A DNA stretch of 5,497 nucleotides, taken from assembly GCA_964506935.1 (NCBI GenBank), contig CAZDOD010000186.1, forward strand, positions 1 through 5,497. The letters are read 5' to 3'. This document shows, piece after piece, positions 1 through 3,277 of this stretch. A program made the translations under genes and the position numbers. How positions within the stretch are numbered: position 1 is the first letter of the stretch; each line of letters opens with the position of its first letter. The DNA comes from CAZDOD01 sp964506935. Its GTDB lineage: Bacteria; Desulfobacterota; Zymogenia; Zymogenales; Zymogenaceae. The notes beneath the pieces are model-generated. The model did no database searches. It had not been told where the DNA came from and saw only the letters and a program-made list of their open reading frames with translations.

Positions 1-404
1 TAGAGACCGACGGCGAGCGCGACGGTGAGCGTGACTGCGGCGTAGACTCTGGACTGGCCAACAGTCATGAACCCGTGCGTCAGCGGCTGCGGACCGTACC
101 GGGACCTGAAATAGTTGTCCTTGTCCACCCCCCGCATATAGTCGGTATAGTCATTAAGCAAGTTGTTGGTGCCGTGGGCCATGACCAGGCCGAGAGAGAG
201 CAAAAGCCAGACCCATAGATTGAACTGGCCCGCCTGCAGAGCCAGGAGACCGGCAATGGTCGCCGATATGAAGGATAGGACCAGGGCCATGGCCCGGGTA
301 GCGATGAGCCACCGAGAGATCAGGTCCAGGCGATCCCATTCTTCTTTGTCAATGCGCGGCACCCCCTGCAGGGCCTTCATCCACATGGAAACGTTGATTT
401 TCAT
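1..404 (-). CDS. UbiA-family prenyltransferase, N-terminal part (runs off the left edge)
   Basis: Integral-membrane enzyme that would transfer a polyprenyl chain from its diphosphate to an aromatic or similar acceptor, as MenA and UbiA do in quinone synthesis. The frame is open from the ATG at 404 to base 1 (134 codons) and has no stop. Visible: a hydrophilic N-terminus (about 1-32), hydrophobic segments at about 38-56 and 62-78, then the first UbiA prenyl-diphosphate/Mg2+ motif, N84-D85-x-x-D88-x5-D94 inside NNLLNDYTDYMRGVD. A further hydrophobic stretch begins near 119. The second Asp-rich motif lies beyond the edge. The start is supported by GGAG (414-417) and AGGA (409-412) just upstream. 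It lies 84 bp downstream of a cytochrome c relic on the same strand and points away from a second UbiA-family gene. Family assignment is firm; the acceptor is unknown. Confidence 0.87.
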   Translation of the reverse strand, partial: MKINVSMWMKALQGVPRIDKEEWDRLDLISRWLIATRAMALVLSFISATIAGLLALQAGQFNLWVWLLLSLGLVMAHGTNNLLNDYTDYMRGVDKDNYFRSRYGPQPLTHGFMTVGQSRVYAAVTLTVALAVGL

Positions 405-447
405 GAGTTCCTACTCCAGTTCCCGGCGTATGGGAGGTCTCTAACAC

Positions 448-465
448 CAGGGCTACTGTGCCCTG
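448..465 (-). other. Small hairpin between the cytochrome relic and the prenyltransferase
   Basis: CAGGGC (448-453) and GCCCTG (460-465) form a perfect 6-bp stem with a 6-base loop. It lies in the 84-bp gap between the stop of the cytochrome c remnant and the prenyltransferase start at 404. There is no T-run on either strand, so it is not a standard terminator. It could be an mRNA processing or stability element, or chance. Confidence 0.3.
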
Positions 466-488
466 CATTGGCGCAGGCAGCAACCCGC

Positions 489-634
489 TCACTGTTTCGA
501 CCGCAGGAAGGCGATGGCATCCTCGATGTCCTGGGTACTCAGGCTCTGACCCCAGGCGGGCATGGCGGTCCCGCGATACCATTGGAAATGGTCTGCCGGT
601 AGTATTCATATGGTCATCTACCGATGGCACGCAT
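489..634 (-). pseudogene. Degenerate class I cytochrome c remnant (C-terminal heme-ligand half only)
   Basis: Read leftward, one frame gives EYYRQTISNGIAG. After a one-base shift in a short C-run at 570-572 it continues TAMPAWGQSL and DIEDAIAFLRSKQ, then TGA at 489-491. The joined text is the classic C-terminal half of a small respiratory c-type cytochrome, with the Met of TAMPAWG as the likely axial heme ligand and a final helix. The upstream part is broken: a well-spaced AAGGAG (645-650) and an ATG at 634 start the same frame, but a TGA follows after only six codons (MRAIGR), and no CxxCH heme-attachment motif is present. The simplest reading is a gene that kept its ribosome site and 3' end, lost its middle, and picked up a stop and a frameshift. 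The G/C-run shift alone could be a sequencing error, but the missing CxxCH and the early stop could not both be explained that way. Confidence 0.68.
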
Positions 635-644
635 AGGTCCTTCT

Positions 645-650
645 CTCCTT
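645..650 (-). promoter_or_regulatory. Ribosome binding site of the cytochrome remnant
   Basis: AAGGAG on the minus strand lies 10 bases before the ATG at 634. It matches the Shine-Dalgarno consensus but now precedes only a six-codon frame. It supports the view that a real gene once started here. Confidence 0.4.
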
Positions 651-730
651 CAAGACATGCGTTGTTCGCAATCGTCAATCTCCGAGATGGAGCGTGTTTC
701 CAACCACTGACTATGAGTGAGCGATCACGT

Positions 731-782
731 GGGGCACCCGGTCAACCTGCCATGCACATGGCGTGAGGTGATCCGGTGCCCC
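731..782 (-). repeat. Long imperfect inverted repeat at the 5' end of the leftward transcript
   Basis: GGGGCACC (731-738) pairs with GGTGCCCC (775-782). Inward, GG/CC, TCA/TGA, CCT/AGG and GCCATG/CATGGC (749-754/757-762) continue the pairing with small bulges, for about 22 base pairs in 52 bases. The minus-strand -10 box ends at 786, so the expected start site (about 779-782) falls at the base of this hairpin. The leader RNA of the leftward unit would begin with GGGGCACC and fold on itself at once. Such 5' hairpins can stabilise an mRNA. The DNA dyad could instead be a protein-binding site. Confidence 0.5.
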
Positions 783-785
783 TGG

Positions 786-814
786 ATTGTATCACAGACA
801 GCAGGATAATGCAA
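786..814 (-). promoter_or_regulatory. Sigma70-type promoter, leftward (cytochrome relic and prenyltransferase)
   Basis: On the minus strand, TTGCAT (809-814) and TACAAT (786-791) are separated by exactly 17 bases, and TG lies one base before the -10 (extended -10, TGATACAAT). Expected start is near 779-782. The leader to the prenyltransferase ATG at 404 would be about 375 bases, because the broken cytochrome lies between them. This suggests the promoter originally served a cytochrome-prenyltransferase operon. Confidence 0.6.
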
Positions 815-847
815 AGATCGGGTATTGGGGATTGGCAACTGAAGTAG

Positions 848-920
848 AAACCCCTTTTGCAGCATTTCCCAGGCAAGATATTCAGGCGAGCCCAGCCAAG
901 GGAAATGGGTTTGCCTGAAT
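848..920. repeat. Nested inverted repeats between the divergent promoters
   Basis: Four inverted pairs lie in 73 bp: AAACCC/GGGTTT (848-853/907-912), ATTTCCC/GGGAAAT (864-870/900-906), AGGCAA/TTGCCT (871-876/911-916) and ATTCAGGC/GCCTGAAT (880-887/913-920). The last two right arms cover the -35 box of the rightward promoter. The arms are mutually exclusive in part, so they may be separate operator half-sites or alternative folds. No known operator is recognised. Confidence 0.35.
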
Positions 921-939
921 CGCCGGCTGATGGTACAAT
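911..939 (+). promoter_or_regulatory. Sigma70-type promoter of the complete prenyltransferase
   Basis: TTGCCT (911-916) and TACAAT (934-939) are 17 bases apart, and TG at 931-932 makes an extended -10 (TGGTACAAT). Expected start is near 946, giving a leader of about 40 bases. A small hairpin, CAGCA-ACGA-TGCTG (950-963), would form at the RNA 5' end. The -35 box lies inside the right arm of an inverted repeat (ATTCAGGC/GCCTGAAT). Confidence 0.62.
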
Positions 940-985
940 GGAACTCCTACAGCAACGATGCTGAGAAGCTCTTCGGGGGTAAGCA

Positions 986-1891
986 ATGAAAGATCTGAAA
1001 CTGTGGCTTGGGCCCATGCGAGTCGATTTCCTGTATCTGGACGTGGCCTGTGTCCTGCTGGGGGCAGCGACCGCCGTCTGGACCCATGGCCACATCAACC
1101 TCTTTTATTGGATCCTTGCTTTTGTTGGAGGCGTCTGCGCCCATATCAGCGTCAATACGTGGAACGAGTACTATGATTTCAGGAGTGGCCTGGACCAGAC
1201 AAGTGAGCGCACGCCGTTTAGCGGCGGCAGTGGAACTTTGCAAGAGAGACCCGACATAGCCCCGATAGCGTTCCGCATCGGAGCGGTCTGCCTGGCTATC
1301 ACCTCAGTGATAGGGATCTATTTCTTGATCGTTCGCGGATGGGCTCTCTTGCCCCTGGGCGCGCTTGGCATTCTGGTTATCGTGGTATACACACACTGGA
1401 TCACGCGCCTTCCCCTCATCTCGCTGATCGTCACCGGACTGGGCTTTGGACTGCTTATGGTCACGGGCACATACTATGTGCTAACCGGCCAGTATTCGTG
1501 GACGGTTGTGTTTGCCTCACTGGCGCCCTTTTTCCTGGGGAATTGCCTGCTGCTCCTGAATCAGTACCCGGATGTGGAAGCGGACCGGAACGCGGGCCGG
1601 CGGAACTTGCCGATCGTGATTGGCAAGCAGAAAAGCAGCATCGTCTATGCATTTCTGCTGGCGGCGACCTACCTCTCGATCGTAGCCGGCGTGTGGCTTG
1701 GCTATCTGCCATTCGCCACTCTACTGGGGCTTTTGACCCTTCCGCTGGCTGTGCTCGCAGCCGTGGGCGTCCGCCGCTACGCCGACGATCTGCCCAATCT
1801 GCTCCGATACATGGGGTTCAACGTCTTGCTCAATATCGTGACCCCTGTGCTGATGGCCCTTGGCTTTTTTGTCGCATCGATCTGGGGTTGA
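986..1891 (+). CDS. UbiA/MenA-like membrane prenyltransferase
   Basis: A 301-residue integral-membrane prenyltransferase, normal in length for the family. It would join a polyprenyl chain to an aromatic acceptor in the cytoplasmic membrane, most simply 1,4-dihydroxy-2-naphthoate in menaquinone synthesis. Motif 1 is N60-x3-D64-x5-D70 (NEYYDFRSGLD), followed by the loop RTPFSGGSGTL (75-85). Motif 2 is D196-x3-D200 in NQYPDVEADRNAGRRNLP. These Asp clusters bind the Mg2+-diphosphate. About nine hydrophobic segments follow the UbiA pattern (roughly 14-31, 38-56, 92-116, 119-136, 143-165, 170-192, 218-240, 242-262, 274-300). The start is backed by GGGGGT (975-980), five bases before the ATG, and by the promoter at 911-939. 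It lies divergent to another UbiA gene. The CtaB (heme O synthase) signature is not seen. MenA is the best guess, but the acceptor is not provable from sequence. Confidence 0.9.
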   Translation: MKDLKLWLGPMRVDFLYLDVACVLLGAATAVWTHGHINLFYWILAFVGGVCAHISVNTWNEYYDFRSGLDQTSERTPFSGGSGTLQERPDIAPIAFRIGAVCLAITSVIGIYFLIVRGWALLPLGALGILVIVVYTHWITRLPLISLIVTGLGFGLLMVTGTYYVLTGQYSWTVVFASLAPFFLGNCLLLLNQYPDVEADRNAGRRNLPIVIGKQKSSIVYAFLLAATYLSIVAGVWLGYLPFATLLGLLTLPLAVLAAVGVRRYADDLPNLLRYMGFNVLLNIVTPVLMALGFFVASIWG

Positions 1892-1917
1892 TGCAAGAGA
1901 GCTTCTCATGATAACAA

Positions 1918-1948
1918 AAGGACAAGACAGGATCCCTATCTTGTCCTT
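1918..1948 (-). terminator. Perfect 10-bp hairpin, likely terminator for the Hsp20 operon
   Basis: AAGGACAAGA (1918-1927) and TCTTGTCCTT (1939-1948) form a perfect 10-bp stem with an 11-base loop. On the minus strand the stem runs into CCTTTTGTTAT, a short U-rich tail, so it fits an intrinsic terminator for the leftward Hsp20 transcript. On the plus strand it comes 27 bases after the prenyltransferase stop but has no T-run. Confidence 0.6.
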
Positions 1949-1996
1949 GCATCGGCCATCCAGGGGGTGCTATCAGATGGCATTCAGTTGATAGGC

Positions 1997-2028
1997 CACT
2001 GCCTGGCCCACTCAGGGGCCAGGCAGTG
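1997..2028 (+). terminator. Perfect 13-bp GC-rich hairpin, likely terminator for the prenyltransferase
   Basis: CACTGCCTGGCCC (1997-2009) and GGGCCAGGCAGTG (2016-2028) form a perfect 13-bp stem with a 6-base loop. On the plus strand a CTTTTGATTT stretch follows, but about 9 bases after the stem, so it is an imperfect intrinsic terminator. It is also the first strong structure met by leftward transcription after the Hsp20 stop at 2064. It probably insulates two convergent units. The remaining bases of 1892-2063 hold nothing else I can support. Confidence 0.6.
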
Positions 2029-2063
2029 TACGCTCGGCTTTTGATTTCCTACACCAGGAACCT

Positions 2064-2477
2064 CTACCCCGCTTTGATGGCGATCTTGCGTTTCATGGCC
2101 TCGGTGATCTTGGGCAGGCGCAGGCGCAGCACGCCATCCTTGACGGTGGCCTCAATGCCGTCCCGGTCGATCTGGTCGGACAGTGTAAAGGCCCTCTGAA
2201 AGTCGCCTACCTGGTATTCAGCGTAGGCCGGACTATGGCTCTCAGGCTGCATCGGTTCGACGTAGCCGTTAATGGTCAACACTCTGTCTTCGAGGGTGAT
2301 GTCCACCGAGTTTTCGTCCACGCCGGGCATATCCGCGACGACGGTGATGGCCTCGCTGGTCTCATAGATATCGGCACGGGGTACAAAGGCTAACCGGTCG
2401 CGCGTGCGCTCGGCGCCTGTCTCAGCCACTTCTAGCTTTTCGGTGTCTCCAACCTGCAATGCTCTGTCTTCAGTCAT
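2064..2477 (-). CDS. Hsp20/alpha-crystallin small heat-shock protein (second of the pair)
   Basis: A 137-residue ATP-independent holdase chaperone of the cytoplasm, which binds unfolding proteins and forms oligomers. The N-terminal arm (1-30) is charged and polar. The alpha-crystallin domain runs from about FVPRADIYE (31-39) through VVADMPGVDENSVDI (46-60) to DGVLRLRLPK (114-123), with the family's A-x3-x-GVL signature (GVL 115-117). The C-terminal I-x-I motif that docks neighbouring dimers is IAI at 132-134. I place the start at the ATG at 2477: GGAGGT (2485-2490) stands seven bases ahead of it. An in-frame GTG at 2486 is less likely because it overlaps that ribosome site. It lies 32 bp downstream of the other Hsp20 gene on the same strand and most likely shares its transcript. 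The two proteins are clearly diverged and end alike (KIAIKAG and KIAIRAG). Confidence 0.93.
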   Translation of the reverse strand: MTEDRALQVGDTEKLEVAETGAERTRDRLAFVPRADIYETSEAITVVADMPGVDENSVDITLEDRVLTINGYVEPMQPESHSPAYAEYQVGDFQRAFTLSDQIDRDGIEATVKDGVLRLRLPKITEAMKRKIAIKAG

Positions 2478-2484
2478 TGTACTC

Positions 2485-2490
2485 ACCTCC
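2485..2490 (-). promoter_or_regulatory. Ribosome binding site deciding the start of the second Hsp20
   Basis: GGAGGT on the minus strand, followed after seven bases by ATG at 2477. The alternative GTG start at 2484-2486 lies within this site, so the ATG is preferred. Confidence 0.75.
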
Positions 2491-2509
2491 GTTTTGAACC
2501 TGGTATTGC

Positions 2510-2956
2510 CTAGCCAGCCCTGATGGCGATCTTTTTGGGCTTGTCCTCTGCAGCGCGAGGTAGAGCGATGGTCAACACGCCCTTCGCACAGGTCGCCGTC
2601 ACCTTTTCGGCATCTACCCGGAATGGCAGCCGGAAGGTGCGGACAAAGGCGCCGTGACGCCGCTCCTGCCGATGGTACGTCGCCTCTTCGTCCAACTCAT
2701 CCGGCTGGCGATTCCCACGCAAGATCAGTGTGTCGTCTTCCACCGTGATCTCTATGTCATCAAGGTCGACACCGGGCAGTTCGGCGGTGACGAGCGCACC
2801 GTCCTTGTCTGTCCATACGTTCATTGCCGGGTAGCCGGGCGCCACGCCCCACCTGACCTGCGAGGGCCACTCGCCGTAGAGACGATTCATCTCACGGCGC
2901 AGGCGCTCGATCTCGCGCCAAGATGACATTCTTCCAGCATACGGTCGCATTAACAT
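2510..2956 (-). CDS. Hsp20/alpha-crystallin small heat-shock protein (first of the pair)
   Basis: A 148-residue small heat-shock chaperone, promoter-proximal in a two-gene operon. The N-terminal arm holds a charged, probably helical stretch typical of bacterial Hsp20 (SWREIERLRREMNRLYGEW, 12-30). The alpha-crystallin domain follows: PAMNVWTDKDG (43-53), VTAELPGVDLDDIEITVEDD (56-75), LILRGNR (77-83), FVRTFRLPF, and A-K-GVLTIALPR (GVL 126-128). The C-terminal I-x-I is IAI at 143-145. The start is supported by AGGAGG (2964-2969), seven bases before the ATG at 2956. Expression probably starts from the promoter near 3113-3118, leaving a leader of about 150 bases. It differs from its neighbour mainly in the N-terminal arm and the loop before FVRTF, as expected of partners that co-assemble or have different clients; that is inference. 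Confidence 0.94.
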   Translation of the reverse strand: MLMRPYAGRMSSWREIERLRREMNRLYGEWPSQVRWGVAPGYPAMNVWTDKDGALVTAELPGVDLDDIEITVEDDTLILRGNRQPDELDEEATYHRQERRHGAFVRTFRLPFRVDAEKVTATCAKGVLTIALPRAAEDKPKKIAIRAG

Positions 2957-2963
2957 GGCAATC

Positions 2964-2969
2964 CCTCCT
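2964..2969 (-). promoter_or_regulatory. Ribosome binding site of the first Hsp20
   Basis: AGGAGG on the minus strand, seven bases upstream of the ATG at 2956. It is a near-perfect Shine-Dalgarno site and fixes the start. Confidence 0.75.
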
Positions 2970-3055
2970 TACTTTTCTGACTGGTCTCTCCGCATATGAA
3001 AGGGACACGTCGAAGCGCTCTGAAAAGTCATCCAAGCTTGAGGCTGCCATCAGCC

Positions 3056-3078
3056 AAAAACGTAGACAGGACCTGTCT
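3056..3078 (-). promoter_or_regulatory. Leader dyad followed by a T5 run: possible attenuator or operator
   Basis: AGACAGG and CCTGTCT (3064-3078) form a 15-bp dyad about a single centre base. On the minus strand it is followed after three bases by TTTTT (3056-3060). As RNA it would give a stem of about 6 bp with a 3-base loop and then U5, some 28-50 bases after the predicted start site of the Hsp20 transcript. The stem is short for an efficient terminator. It may be a weak attenuator, a read-through barrier behind the E1 gene, or a repressor site. Confidence 0.35.
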
Positions 3079-3099
3079 CAGCTCAATCGGGTGTCCCCC

Positions 3100-3116
3100 C
3101 AATTCGTTTCGAATTG
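3100..3116. promoter_or_regulatory. Perfect 7-3-7 dyad operator over the Hsp20 -10 box and start site
   Basis: CAATTCG (3100-3106) and CGAATTG (3110-3116) are exact reverse complements around TTT. The right arm overlaps the -10 box (3113-3118), and the left arm covers the predicted start site near 3106. This is the position of a classic repressor operator. No regulator in the window matches it. It is not a CIRCE (HrcA) or HAIR (HspR) element. Confidence 0.5.
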
Positions 3117-3118
3117 TA
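3113..3118 (-). promoter_or_regulatory. -10 box of the Hsp20 operon promoter
   Basis: TACAAT on the minus strand. There is no good TTGACA-like -35 at 16-18 bases. Instead a four-unit direct repeat fills that position, with the nearest repeat core ending 10 bases upstream of the -10. That arrangement is typical of promoters that need an activator. Expected start is near 3106. Confidence 0.5.
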
Positions 3119-3128
3119 CTCCTATCGT

Positions 3129-3172
3129 GTTAGAAGAACGTTGGAGCAACGTTAGAAATCCGTTAGACCTGA
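3129..3172. repeat. Four tandem 11-bp repeats (GTTAGA core) upstream of the Hsp20 operon
   Basis: On the plus strand the four units run head to tail with no gap: GTTAGAAGAAC (3129), GTTGGAGCAAC (3140), GTTAGAAATCC (3151) and GTTAGACCTGA (3162). The GTT-GA core is kept in all four, and three have exact GTTAGA. On the transcribed strand this reads TCTAAC-N5 repeated. An 11-bp period places each core on the same DNA face. It is the geometry of Pho-box-type sites bound head to tail by OmpR/PhoB-family response regulators, and the array sits exactly where a -35 would be. The activator is inferred. The rest of 2957-3277 (3173-3277) shows no gene and no convincing terminator for the E1 gene. Confidence 0.62.
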
Positions 3173-3277
3173 GGGAGGGGCTTACCTTGAAGCAGTGCGA
3201 ACCTAAAGCAAAGCCGAAGTGAAACTCACATGCCGCAGGTGCAATGCGCCTGATGTAGATCTCACCTCGGTTTCAGT

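Noticed and set aside
618..632. A YACHR reading near the cytochrome relic as a heme-binding site
   Set aside because: There is no cysteine three residues before the CH pair, it is only about 17 residues from the Met motif, and stops interrupt it.
349..678. A 109-codon frame on the minus strand upstream of the left prenyltransferase
   Set aside because: It crosses the cytochrome c remnant in the wrong frame and overlaps the prenyltransferase start. Its protein has no recognisable pattern.
1339..1911. A 190-codon plus-strand frame overlapping the complete prenyltransferase
   Set aside because: The overlapping frame at 986-1891 has both UbiA motifs, a ribosome site and a promoter. This one has none.
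2478..2486. GTG start at 2486 for the second Hsp20
   Set aside because: It lies inside the GGAGGT ribosome site, whose spacing fits the ATG at 2477.
3129..3172. The 11-bp repeats as replication iterons or a mini CRISPR
   Set aside because: The units are contiguous without spacers, there is no Rep or Cas gene, and the array sits at promoter distance from a -10 box.
2923..3222. A 99-codon plus-strand frame over the Hsp20 promoter
   Set aside because: It overlaps the Hsp20 start in antisense, spans the regulatory repeats and has no ribosome site or recognisable domain.
2957..3277. CIRCE (HrcA) or HAIR (HspR) element for the Hsp20 genes
   Set aside because: I searched by eye for the TTAGCACTC-N9-GAGTGCTAA and CTTGAGT-N7-ACTCAAG patterns and found neither.
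3173..3277. Intrinsic terminator right after the E1 gene
   Set aside because: Only 4-5 bp stems such as GTGA/TCAC were found, without a proper T-run.
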